DNA of 64,000 bases from Procambarus clarkii (taxonomy: Eukaryota > Arthropoda > Malacostraca > Decapoda > Cambaridae), in NCBI RefSeq assembly GCF_040958095.1, contig NC_091151.1, positions 4,155,094-4,219,093 on the forward strand. Reading direction: 5' to 3'. The notes under the pieces were generated by a model, which was not told the DNA's origin, searched no databases, and saw only the letters and a program-made list of their open reading frames with translations. Of this stretch, positions 9,613 to 19,324 are shown in pieces. The translations under genes and the position numbers were made by a program. The first letter of the stretch is position 1. Each line of letters opens with the position of its first letter.

Positions 9613-12600
9613 ATGGATAAGGTGCAAGCATTTGTGGAGTCAGGCAAGCCTGAGGACTTGGAAGGTTGCACGAGGGATCAATTGAAACAAATAGCAGAAA
9701 AATGTGGCATCAGGTTGAAAGCATCTAAAGTAGCTGGGATGAAGGATGAGATCCTGAGGCAGTTAAGAGCCAAAAATGAAGCGGCAGAACAAGGAGCCCA
9801 GAAAGGAGCTGAAAGTGGAAAGGAGGATGATGGGCAGGATGAAGTGAGATCCCAGGGATCGAGTAGGAGCAGCAAGAGTAGCCGCAGTAGCAGGAGTAGC
9901 CGAAATAGGAGCTTGGAGAGATTCCAGTTAGAGCTCCAGATCCAACAACAGCGTGAGGAGAGACAGTTCCAGCTGGAAAAGATGAAATTAGAACTCCAGA
10001 TGAAAAATGAAGCCGAGAAGGAAAAAGAGAAAACCAGGCTGGAAGTAGAAAAAGAGAAAACCAGGCTGGAAGTAGAAAAAGAGAAAACCAGGCTGGAAGT
10101 AGAAAAAGAGAAAACCAGGTTGGAAGTAGAAAAAGAGAAAACCAGAGTAAGAGAACTGGAGTTGGAACAAGAAAAAGAAAAAGCCCAGGTCGAAAAAGAA
10201 AAAGAGAGAACAAAACAAATGCAGATAGAAGCGAATAGAACCTTGGCTGAGCAAAGGATTGAACATGGGTTGCCAGAGAGCACCACCCAGGTATCACAAC
10301 CACCAGATGTTAGGGTTAGGGAGAAGGACATTCCCTTGTTTGTTCCCGAAGAGGCAGAGAGCTTTTTCGAGCACTTTGAAAAAGTAGCCAGCATCAAGGA
10401 GTGGCCACAGGAGGAATGGGCCCAGCTGGTCCAGTTAAGATTGACCGGTGCAGCCAGGGAGGCATACACCCAATTGTCACTGGAAGAGTGCCAGGATTAT
10501 GCCACAGTAAAGAGCAGCATATTGCGCTCGTTTCAGTTAACCCCAGAAGCTTATAGGAAGCGCTTCAGAGAAATGATCAAAGTTGGAGCATGTACGTTTG
10601 CTGAGACAGCAAGAGATCTGGAAAGACGATTCCAGAAGTGGATTGAGGCTGCTGGAGTTGGATCTTACGCTGACCTGAAGCAACTGATGGTCATGGAGAA
10701 GTTCTTGGAGATGATGCATCCCGAAACAAAGTTCAAGATCCAAGAAGCAGGGATAAAGGAAGTGAAAGATGCCGCAGATAGGGCGGATATGATTACTGAA
10801 GCGTACAAGAGCTTAAGGGAGAACAGAGTGAGAAGCGAGGCGAGACGCAGCAATGGCAGACCCAGTGGAGTCTGGGGAGGAAGAAATTATGAGAGACCCA
10901 GAGGAGTCTGGGGTGAGAAAAATTTTGATAAATGGGCAGATAAAAGTAAGTACCCAAAAACTCAGAAGAGTAGGTCGCGCACTTCGTCTGAAAGTGAGGA
11001 TGGAGGAGCTAAACGAGAAACTATTCGTGATCCAGGGAATCAAGAGTCCAGTAAAGCCCCACAGAGTGCAGGTAGTGTGCCTGGCCCTAGGAACTCTCAT
11101 GCGAGTGGACAAAGTCAGAGCCACTCTGGTTCTTATAGGAGAGATTTTTCACAGATGAGATGTTACAATTGTAACGGATTGGGTCACGTGATGCGAGATT
11201 GTCGGCAGGGCAAGAGAGTTGTGACCCTGGCCATGTGCGACCCTGGAAGTAAATATACTAATGTGTTCCGAGACAAACCACAGAGAGCGAACTTAGTGAA
11301 CGAGAGGTATAGGCCGTTCATGAGCAAAGGTTGGATCAGTGTAGGAGGCCAACCTGAGGTAGAAGTTGGTATCTTAAGAGATACCGGAGCTAATCAGAGC
11401 TTGATTGCGAGAAGCCTGATTGGGAATGGTCGACGGTTAGCTGGCAGTGGGAAGATGAAAGTATATGGGTTATTGTCGGAGAGTGACATGCCCGTATGTG
11501 CTGTCCAGCTAAGGTCGGAATATGTGTCGGCAGAGGTGATGTTGGGAGTGTGCCCCGACATACCTATTCCAGGAGTCCAAGTGATCCTGGGAAATGACTT
11601 GTGCGGGACAAAGGTGTTGCCAAGAGTCATAGCGGAGACTGTGCCAGAGGAGTGCCCAGAAGGCCACGGCACGGGTGGGACACCTGAGAGTGTGAACCTG
11701 ACTGACATCCGAGGAGATGAGTCAGGAGACCGCCAAGCCAGTGAGTACCCTGTCTCGGTAGTGATGAAGGGAGAGGTGGCCGACGAGGAAGACGCTGGAG
11801 AAGGTGAGACAGTGTCGATTCAACCGGTGGAAGATATCGACGTAGATATAGCATGGCTGTTTGATGAAGGTCCAGCCCAGGAAAATGAAGTCTCGGTGAA
11901 GGCAAAAGTGAAGATGGCCCAGCCGAAGAAGAATCGTGAGAAGAGAGCGGACCTGAGTAGAGCCCAGACTGCTGAAATTAAGAGTCGGAAGGTGAATGCA
12001 ACTGTGCTGAGTAGGAATGAGGAAAGATGTGGACAGACTGAGGACGAGAGTAGAGCATCAAATTGTCCACGAGCACAGAGGCATATGGATAGTGGAGTTA
12101 AGTTGTTTGAGATGTCAAGAGTTGACATGTTTCACAGAAAACGTAGAGGAGAGATAGTGAAGAAGAGTAATAGCCGAGAAAATGAGAGGAGTAGAGACAG
12201 TATGTGTGGAGAGATGCTTACGAGCACTCTGGGAGAGGTAGAGCGACATGCACGGGCGAGTGCTGTTGAGTGTAGTACAGTGCTTGAAGAAACTTTTAGG
12301 AAACGAAGAAGAGTTGAAGGAGAAGAAATGGAGTTGTATAGAGGTGAAAAGTGTGGGAAGAGGATGATGATACAAGCATGGATGAATAGAAGAAAGCCGA
12401 GGACTCGATGGAAGTCAAACAGGACGATGTCTTGGATAAATGAGGAGACGAAAGGGAGAATCGTCGGTGAAGACCAGGGAGTGAAGTATGATGACAGGAG
12501 GCGGAAGTATAATGGCAGTAGATGGAAGAGTGAAGACGACAGAGGAGGTACAGACAGTAGACGTCTGACTCTGGACGTGAAGAGAGGAAGACGAGGAAAC

Positions 12601-12618
12601 GGAGAGTGGAAACAATAA
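9613..12618 (+). CDS. Gag-protease polyprotein with SCAN-like capsid region
   Basis: The frame is open from 9565; I prefer the ATG at 9613 (MDKVQAF), giving 1001 residues. A SAP-like N-terminus (TRDQLKQIAEKCGIRLKA) is followed by a Ser/Arg run and a coiled coil with EKEKTRLEV repeated four to five times. The capsid core (EAYRKRFREM, then LKQLMVMEKFLEMM) resembles the SCAN fold known to derive from Gmr1-like Gypsy gags. A CCHC zinc knuckle (CYNCNGLGHVMRDC) lies near residue 518 and an aspartic protease motif RDTGANQS near residue 590. After the protease the ORF continues for about 300 residues rich in Arg, Lys, Glu and Ser with no recognisable RT or integrase. This basic tail is the odd feature and may replace pol. 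Confidence 0.85.
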   Translation: MDKVQAFVESGKPEDLEGCTRDQLKQIAEKCGIRLKASKVAGMKDEILRQLRAKNEAAEQGAQKGAESGKEDDGQDEVRSQGSSRSSKSSRSSRSSRNRSLERFQLELQIQQQREERQFQLEKMKLELQMKNEAEKEKEKTRLEVEKEKTRLEVEKEKTRLEVEKEKTRLEVEKEKTRVRELELEQEKEKAQVEKEKERTKQMQIEANRTLAEQRIEHGLPESTTQVSQPPDVRVREKDIPLFVPEEAESFFEHFEKVASIKEWPQEEWAQLVQLRLTGAAREAYTQLSLEECQDYATVKSSILRSFQLTPEAYRKRFREMIKVGACTFAETARDLERRFQKWIEAAGVGSYADLKQLMVMEKFLEMMHPETKFKIQEAGIKEVKDAADRADMITEAYKSLRENRVRSEARRSNGRPSGVWGGRNYERPRGVWGEKNFDKWADKSKYPKTQKSRSRTSSESEDGGAKRETIRDPGNQESSKAPQSAGSVPGPRNSHASGQSQSHSGSYRRDFSQMRCYNCNGLGHVMRDCRQGKRVVTLAMCDPGSKYTNVFRDKPQRANLVNERYRPFMSKGWISVGGQPEVEVGILRDTGANQSLIARSLIGNGRRLAGSGKMKVYGLLSESDMPVCAVQLRSEYVSAEVMLGVCPDIPIPGVQVILGNDLCGTKVLPRVIAETVPEECPEGHGTGGTPESVNLTDIRGDESGDRQASEYPVSVVMKGEVADEEDAGEGETVSIQPVEDIDVDIAWLFDEGPAQENEVSVKAKVKMAQPKKNREKRADLSRAQTAEIKSRKVNATVLSRNEERCGQTEDESRASNCPRAQRHMDSGVKLFEMSRVDMFHRKRRGEIVKKSNSRENERSRDSMCGEMLTSTLGEVERHARASAVECSTVLEETFRKRRRVEGEEMELYRGEKCGKRMMIQAWMNRRKPRTRWKSNRTMSWINEETKGRIVGEDQGVKYDDRRRKYNGSRWKSEDDRGGTDSRRLTLDVKRGRRGNGEWKQ

Positions 12619-12776
12619 GTAGAGTGGACCGATGGAGTGCAGGCGTCCAAGGAGGACAGCCTAGCTTTGAGGTGTCAGAGAGGTCAAATCGTTTATGAGA
12701 AGATCATATTTCTGGAGAGTTGTGAGCCAGATGTTGCAAGGTGCAACGAATTAATTGTAGACTCCTAAGAGAGTAT

Positions 12777-12839
12777 ATGGGTGAAGAACGAGACAGCGTG
12801 GTGGCGGATGTATTATCCCGAGCTTTGCCACTGGAATAA
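12777..12839 (+). pseudogene. RNase H C-terminal stub of pol
   Basis: A short frame ends DSVVADVLSRALPLE-stop. VVADxLSRA is the conserved end of Gypsy RNase H, where the linker to integrase normally starts. Here a stop follows within five residues and the polypurine tract comes next. In Gmr1-like elements integrase precedes RT, so RNase H is expected at the pol C-terminus, which fits. The upstream RT/RNase H sequence is deleted or unrecognisable. Confidence 0.6.
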
Positions 12840-12850
12840 CTCTCAAAAAT

Positions 12851-12863
12851 AAGGGGAGGGGAG
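12851..12863 (+). other. polypurine tract
   Basis: AAGGGGAGGGGAG directly abuts the 3' LTR start TGTTATG at 12864. This is the expected plus-strand priming site of an LTR retrotransposon. Confidence 0.85.
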
Positions 12864-14868
12864 TGTTATGATCTCAGCCTACAGGAGAAACGAGTCTCCC
12901 TCCTTGAGAGTTATTCAGCAAGCCTGACCTGATTAGAAGGTCTAGTAAGTATTGAGGTGATAACCCATATGAAAAATGGCTGGTTGGATACGTAAAACAA
13001 TTTAAGATTATGGGCAGTAAGTAAGGAAATAGATAAATGACTGGCTAGGAGATGTGGACATTTTGCTGGAGGCGTGAGGCTCGCTTCCGGAGGACCTTGA
13101 CCTCACTTGAGTGCCAGACATCGCAGGGGGAAGCCGCGCTCCGTTGAGCTCCCATCAGAAGGGAACCCCTAGTGATATATCTCGAAGAGAAGAGAAGTGT
13201 GCGGACGTACCAGCTGTGGAATCGAGCTGGGAACGTTGTGGTCTCAAGTCCTGGTCGACGAGCAGATATTAAATCGCCCAGAGGCATTATTGTGGGCCGT
13301 GGGAGCGCCCTGACCAGACGCCGTCAGAGGGAAAGCGCCCTCGACCAATTAATCTGTGGTAAGCACGATATACGCCAGTTCATAGTGATCACTTGTAGTT
13401 GGTCGTGTGCCCAGCGACAGTAGCAATGTTTATTTATAAGTTAGACATGTTTTAATAAGGCAGAAGGCCTGAAATAGGAGAGTGAAGAGGGAGGAACACG
13501 GAGCGACGTCCGCCCCCTCTGAGCGCTGGCGGACGACTGAGGGAGCCTGGCTCCGGATGGAGGAAGACCCTCCCAGCGAGTGAGGACCGCCGCCAGGCGA
13601 GGTGGAGTATGGACCCGCCCAAAACGGGGGAGTCCACTCTCACTGTATGTAGAGAACAGATAGAGGTTTGAGGCAAGCATATTGTGTGGTTATTTTTGTT
13701 TATGTGTTAAAGGGGAACGTTTTATTGGAGTGTCGATGGGTTGCAGGTTTGTCTTTTGGGGAAGAAGTTGCTGAGAACTTCGAAGCCAGCAGATGAAGTA
13801 AATGATGAGACTCCAAAGGTAGTGGAGCAGAGGACCTCGAGCTGTGAGGAGAAGCAGCAGTGAAGAGGAGTGTCACGTGCTTCTGTAGAGGTGGAGAAGT
13901 ACCACAGTTGCTCGGGGAAACTTCATGGTGTAGCAGCCAAGAGAGCTGTGGAGGAACCTAGCAGAAGGGTGAAGCACCGTAGTTGCTCAGGGAAACTTCA
14001 TGATAGCAGCCTGGAGGAGCTGCAGAGGATCCTGGTAGTGAAGCCCGGAAGAACCTAAGGATATTAGGGTAGTGAACTTCCAGAGGTGGAAGGGGAAGTT
14101 CTGGTGGATTACTAGTAGGGAGTTGATAGTGTTTGGTTGTCATTAGCGTGCAAGACGCAGTGAGAGGTGAGTGACTGTTGGCATTCTTATGTCAAGGAGT
14201 TTTTTATACTGAAGTATCAATGAACATTTATACTGGTATATGTTATTGCATTCAAATGCTGATATTCTATATACACATTATCTTGCTGATAGTGCAACAG
14301 TGTATGTAGGCTTGACCAACTTGAGGAGGTTAATAGTATCAGGTGGTAACCAGGAGATAGGATACCACTTGATAAGCTGATAATAGAGTTCTGATGGTGT
14401 TGGAGTGCAACCTGATTGTGATATTATAGAGTATAGGATTCATTATTATTATATGTGTGGATGTATTGTGTATGTGTTTTGTCCAGTAAATGTGTCACAA
14501 TTTGCTGGTGTTTGCCCTTGTCCTAGTGAGGCTTCCCAGGAGGTAGTAAAGAAGGAGAGAGAAAGAACCAAGAACCACTGCTGTGGACAGGGTAGGAGGT
14601 AATACTAGTAAGTCATAGGGGATTGAGGAGATCATATCTTATCTAAGGAGAGAGTGGGGAGTCACAGCGGCTCGAGTGGGTGTGTGCACGTGACAACGAG
14701 GCTAAGTGTTGGAGCCGCATCCCCTAAACGTGTGACGTTGAGCCCCTCTCCAAGAGCCAGAAGCGCCAAGGGTGATCTCCTAGTATAAGCACTCTACCGA
14801 GTTGTGGGTTGGGTTGTCCGTAGAGAAGGATCAACGACGACAACACCAACCAACACACAGTCTATAAT
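12864..14868 (+). repeat. 3' LTR (2005 bp)
   Basis: Matches the 5' LTR over its whole length, with C-to-G near 14126, C-to-T near 14477 and C-to-A near 14856. It is followed by the ACATG duplication at 14869-14873. Confidence 0.9.
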
Positions 14869-14940
14869 ACATGGTAAACTAAACAAAAAAATTAAACTAC
14901 CAAAATGAACTATAAATCAAATTACAGGGCCTACTGTGCA

Positions 14941-15549
14941 CTATACAGTGTACAATTGAACAGCTGAAAGGTTGCTATTTAACAGAGGCCGCAGCTCCTT
15001 TATATATAAGGATTCCATTACTCTCAAATCTGACTGGCCATTCATACAAGTGTCCAGAATTTTAAAATCAGATTCCAGCAGAGAATGATCAAACTCATAA
15101 CAATGGTTTTTAATCTCCGAAAGTGCTGGTTTAGACAATGGTAATCCAGTCCTAAAAGATAATCCCCGGTGCTCAAGTATCCTAATCTTAAAGTTCCGAA
15201 TGGAACTCCCGACATATCCAGCATTACAGCTGGAACAATTATACATATATACGACATTTGAGCACAAGGGGGTAGGCACTTTATCTTTAAATTTAAAATA
15301 AGAGCCTATGGTATTTGTGTTGACAAAAATAAATCTAAAGTCTACTTGAGGATAACACTGCTGCAACAGTCTCCTCAAACGACTCCTTACAGAAAAGCTA
15401 ATACTGCCATAAAATGGTAATTTAATATATTTAAGATCCCTTTCCACTGTAGTAATCCTACACGATGGGTGAAACTTCTTATTTAAGAAATTCCTTATAA
15501 AAGTATAAACCATATGCAAAGGATAACCATTATTTGAAAAAAAATTCAC
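14941..15549 (-). pseudogene. Penelope GIY-YIG endonuclease portion
   Basis: This 202-residue segment is the C-terminal half of the Penelope polyprotein. NNGYPLHMVYTFIRNFL is the linker after RT. The GIY-YIG domain follows near residues 98-130 (VVYMYNCSSCNAGYVGSSIRNF), with CxxC between the two tyrosine motifs and KIRILEHRG supplying the arginine and histidine of the helix. The stop at 14941 is the natural end. It is separated from the RT ORF by a single frameshift near 15697; between the two ORF limits the shifted frame stays open, so the break is one small indel. The nuclease nicks target DNA for retrotransposition. Confidence 0.85.
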
Positions 15550-15671
15550 AAGAAAATTAATTTCTTGATCAAAGTTATTCCAATTAGAACATAAAACAAA
15601 GGCCCTATTCAGTAGAGTGTTAATAGCATTTTCCTTAAAAATATCAGGAACAAAGGAATTAAAATTTAAAC

Positions 15672-17306
15672 CTAAACCAGTAAAGGTTGGTTTCCAAAAA
15701 CATTAGTGTTGAACCCATCAAGGTTATTCACTTTTACATCAAGAAACGACAATGAATTATTAACTTCACACTCTGCAGTAAACCGTATATTACTATGTTG
15801 TGCATTAAGATACTCTCTAAATTTCTCAATATGACATTGGTCCCTAAACAACAAAAAAGTGTCATCTACATATCTTCTGTACAAGACTGGTTTAAAGGCA
15901 GAAGGACAATTATCAAGCCAATTTATTTCGTGAAAACTCAAAAAAGCATTAGCCAGTGCAGGACCTAAAGGAGACCCCATTGCTACTCCATCAATTTGTT
16001 TATAATAAATATTATTAAACATAAAGATGGAGTCTTTAACTGCTATTTCTAACAGCCGTCTGAATATTTTACTACAAAATCCAGACACTAAGTTAGTGTC
16101 AGCAAATAATTGACTTACACAGATGTCAATGGTTTCCAACAGAGGAATATTAGTAAAAAGTGATTCAACATCGAAACTGGCCATTATAGTTGGGAACTCA
16201 AAATTTAAAGAGGAAAGTTCTTTTACAAAATCCTGAGAATTTCTCACAGTAAATTCATTATGCGTTAATGGTTCTAATAATGGAACCAGAAACTTAGCCA
16301 GTTTATAATTAAAGGTGCCAATCGCTGATAAAATAGGACGAATCGGTATACCTGCTTTATGAACTTTAGGTAACCCATACAAGATGCCAGGCTTAGAGCC
16401 AGTTGCAAGTAATTTAGTATAATCGAAAAGAGAGTCTTTCAAACTTCTTAAAACTCTATTCAGTTTATCCTCACATTTCAAAATATACGAGAATGGGTCT
16501 AATTCAACCATCGTAAATTTAGAGGGGTCTTCTAACAACCTATCCACCTTATTAACATACTCTAATTTGTCCAAAACTACTATACCCCTACCTTTATCTG
16601 GCCTGGTAATGCAGATACTCCTATCATTCTTTAAGCTATTAATACACTCCAATTTCCTTTTGTCAAAAGGAGGGAATGTAGATCTATATTTACCAAAGTC
16701 GTTAAAGACTTCATGTGCTAAGGAGGAAACAGTACTGATGATATTGGTCCAACTATAATTTGCACCAGACCTTAGGGTACAAGTTTTCAATGTGTTGCAT
16801 AACCGCTCAAAACCTAAAAAATGATTAACAAATTTAGGTTTTTTACAAGTCAACCCGAAGTCTAACCCTAGAGAGAGAAGTTCTTTCTCAATAGGAGACA
16901 GAACTCTCTTTGAAAAATTGAAAACCACCTTATCAGGGTCCACCGAATTAAATGCAGGTATACCCAAGTTACGCAATTTCTTCTCGTGAATAAGTCTACA
17001 TTTTTCAACCCTTTTTTCATTAAAATTTTCATATTTACATTTTAGAGATGCAAAATCAATCCAGGAAACCAAGATCTTGAATTTCTCCAAGTTCACGTGC
17101 AATTCACTTTTCAGCTCATTTACCCGCTTCTGCTTTTCAGATATTTCAAAGTCCAACAATCTCAATAACCAAGAATTATATTCACTTGTCAACGCAAATT
17201 TGTCGGAATACACTTTAAACCTGAGGAACCTTGGGACCAAACGATGCGTCTTACAGGTTTGTAGAAATTCCAAATCCAAGTGCGCCTTCTTAACTGCGAA
17301 ATCCAC
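15672..17306 (-). pseudogene. Penelope reverse transcriptase portion
   Basis: 544 residues on the minus strand. Key motifs: RPDKGRGIVVLD, GLPKVHKAGIPIRPILS, ASFDVESLFTNIPL, GVAMGSPLGPALANAFL and the catalytic YRRYVDDTFLLF with YVDD at residue 479. These define the Penelope RT, which is related to telomerase RT. The first codon is GTG and no in-frame ATG is seen upstream, so the true N-terminus may need splicing or lie across an indel. The frame is lost near 15697 just after LSFLDVKVNN, and the remainder continues in the 14941-15549 ORF. Apart from this shift the protein looks intact. Confidence 0.85.
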
Positions 17307-17399
17307 CTTCTCTATTCTTCTGTATAACGTAACTGTAGGTCTTCCATATCGTTTTACTAAAATATTTATGATTTATTTTACTAAATAAAACTTTTATTT

Positions 17400-17945
17400 A
17401 TTTTACTAAAATATTAATTTGTATTTAATTTTATTTAATATTTGAGTTTTAATAAGATTTTGGGTAGTACTTTATATTTGTCGTTTATTCTGTTTGTATT
17501 TTACATACATTTTTTGTAGATTTGTAGACATTATATAAATATTTGTTATAGTGTTTAGTATCTATGTGTTAGGTATCAAGTTTCACTTCTGATCACTTCA
17601 CGTAAGTTAATAGAATGGTTTGTTTTAGTAGTTATAAATTTCATCTTGTAGTTTAATGGATTTTTAGTTAGTTTTAATATATGTGTCAGTTAATAAGTTT
17701 TATTTGTATTGATCACTTTAAGTGCGCTTAAGTGTTTTTTGTCTTTTAAGTTTTTTCCTTTCTTTGATAGGCAATTATATTCAGTATGAGTTCTTTGTTT
17801 ACCAGCTATTTGACTGTGATTTCTGTTTTTTCTTTTAGATCTGATGATGAATACGAGAAGTATTCGAAACGTTATGTTTTTTAAAGTAAAGATTCTGATA
17901 CAAGATGTTCAGTATATCCCTGGTTGTCCTATTTATCTTAAAATT
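17400..17945. repeat. Penelope terminal repeat, right copy
   Basis: Inverted partner of 6884-7375, lying upstream of the minus-strand RT ORF and so representing the 5' end of the element. Several small indels separate the copies, for instance near the ATTCAGTATGAGTTC block at 17776, so the two ends are not freshly identical. In the direction of transcription it may carry the promoter. Confidence 0.85.
17831..17895 (+). ncRNA. hammerhead ribozyme motif, inverted copy at Penelope 5' end
   Basis: CTGATGA (17841-17847), GAATAC (17849-17854), loop GAGAA, GTATTC (17860-17865), GAAA (17866-17869) and CGTT follow in order on the plus strand. All core bases and stem II are identical to the left copy. 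Differences occur only in the stem I side. Because the element is on the minus strand, this copy lies antisense to the RT ORF. Confidence 0.75.
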
Positions 17946-17970
17946 AAGATTCCCGAAGGGAACATCGATC

Positions 17971-17976
<6 letters not shown>

Positions 17977-18041
<65 letters not shown>
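17977..18041. repeat. (TA)n microsatellite at right boundary of the Penelope element
   Basis: A pure TA tract beginning about 30 bases beyond the terminal repeat. It mirrors the tract at 6799-6880 and suggests insertion into a TA microsatellite. Confidence 0.95.
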
Positions 18042-18044
<3 letters not shown>

Positions 18045-18365
18045 CCCTTATATGAAATAGATACTAATTTACTTACATCTCGGTCTAGACGGGGAGGAGA
18101 GTGGATGGTTTGGTCACAATTCAATAATACATGATGTGGGGGAGGTGTAGCGTCCTTTTATTGACTCGGAAACGTGGGGGGCAACGTTGCCACATACAAC
18201 ACCTCTCAGTCCTTTTTGTAAGAGAAGGGTTAGGCCTGCTGTAGAAAACTTTTTTTTTTTCTCTCTCTCGTCTGAAGGTCATCACTAGGGGACTTCTACT
18301 TCAAAAAAACATCAGGAGGACTGGCTATGTCCTGAGGGAGACACATCCCTTGATGGGTGAATACA
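18042..18365. other. unassigned spacer left of the Polinton block
   Basis: No ORF, repeat arm or RNA gene is recognisable. It contains a GTGGGGGGCAACGTTGCCAC-like palindromic patch near 18175 and a T-rich run at 18250. I looked for an inverted partner downstream of the Polinton (27770-28900) and found none by eye. Confidence 0.5.
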
Positions 18366-18596
<231 letters not shown>

Positions 18597-18647
18597 GAAT
18601 ATATAAGCGACCACTCCATAGGTAATTGAACCATTTATGGGGAAAAT

Positions 18648-19304
18648 TTGGAGGAGTGTGTGTCTGTCACAGACGAGCAACTTAATATTTTCCACCACCC
18701 AGCAAGAATATTTGTAGCTGGATTCAGTAATTCTGGGAAAACGACCCTAGTGGGGAATTTATGTGTTAAATACCACGGAAAATTCTCAAAAATTTTAGTG
18801 TCATCTGCAAATAATACAGAACAGCCTCTTTCAAACATTCCATCTCTGCGAAACAAGGTTACTGTCTCCCAGGATCTGATTAACCCACTAGAGTATAAAG
18901 ATCCTTTTTCAAATGAGTCAGTTTTGTATATAATTGATGACTTATACCTGGAAGCCATACAGAGTCCAATTATAGCCAATATCTTCACAAGAGGGAGACA
19001 CGGTAATATTTCCGTAATTCTAATTAGTCAAAATTTGTTTCCCCAGGGGAAATACGCCAGGACAATAACTCTGAATTGTAGTCATTATATATTAATGAAG
19101 CAGAGAGACATAAGCCAACTTGAAATTTTAAGTGGACAGTTATATGGGCGAAAAACAACTAGTAGTTTCGTTGAAATATACCGTCGGGCAATATCCCAGA
19201 ACAAGTATGGTTACTTATTGGTCGATCTGACGGTTCCTGAGGCATTACAACTACGAACGAGCATCACCAACGAAGACCACTGTGAAATTGTGTATCAAAT
19301 GTAA
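18648..19304 (+). CDS. Polinton genome-packaging ATPase (A32/FtsK-HerA type), possibly 5'-truncated
   Basis: This protein of about 218 residues would pump DNA into capsids. Walker A is AGFSNSGKT (G25 to T32) and Walker B is VLYIIDD (D97, D98), followed by an RxxRHGNISVILISQ segment typical of the family. Length is near the usual 200-250 residues. The first in-frame codon is TTG at 18648, and the frame closes upstream at 18627-18629 (TGA) without an ATG. The nearby ATG at 18637 is in another frame. The N-terminus therefore may be lost, frameshifted or supplied by an upstream exon, and the microsatellite ends only 55 bases upstream. The integrase gene starts 20 bases after the stop. Confidence 0.85.
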   Translation: MEECVSVTDEQLNIFHHPARIFVAGFSNSGKTTLVGNLCVKYHGKFSKILVSSANNTEQPLSNIPSLRNKVTVSQDLINPLEYKDPFSNESVLYIIDDLYLEAIQSPIIANIFTRGRHGNISVILISQNLFPQGKYARTITLNCSHYILMKQRDISQLEILSGQLYGRKTTSSFVEIYRRAISQNKYGYLLVDLTVPEALQLRTSITNEDHCEIVYQM

Positions 19305-19324
19305 TCAACAACGACAACAAAAAA

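Larger units (their letters stand above)
7467..14868 (+). mobile_element. Gypsy-type LTR retrotransposon, Gmr1-like, lacking RT and integrase
   Basis: Two 2005-bp LTRs (7467-9471 and 12864-14868) flank 3392 bases of internal sequence. The target duplication ACATG is exact. Only three LTR mismatches were found by eye (near 8729, 9080 and 9459), about 0.15 percent, so the insertion is very recent. The internal region has gag and protease in one ORF and a short RNase-H-like tail, but no RT core and no integrase. It must therefore move, if at all, with enzymes from a relative. It is inserted in the 3' part of a Penelope element. Confidence 0.9.
6884..17945 (-). mobile_element. Penelope-like element, interrupted by a Gypsy element
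   Basis: The coding part lies on the minus strand at 17306-14941. Inverted copies of about 500 bases form both ends (6884-7375 and 17400-17945). The Gypsy insertion at 7467-14868 duplicates ACATG (7462-7466 and 14869-14873). Removing the insertion joins 7466 to 14874, placing the left terminal copy about 70 bases beyond the endonuclease stop codon. Penelope-like elements typically carry RT, GIY-YIG endonuclease and LTR-like or inverted terminal copies with hammerhead ribozymes, all of which are visible here. Confidence 0.85.
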
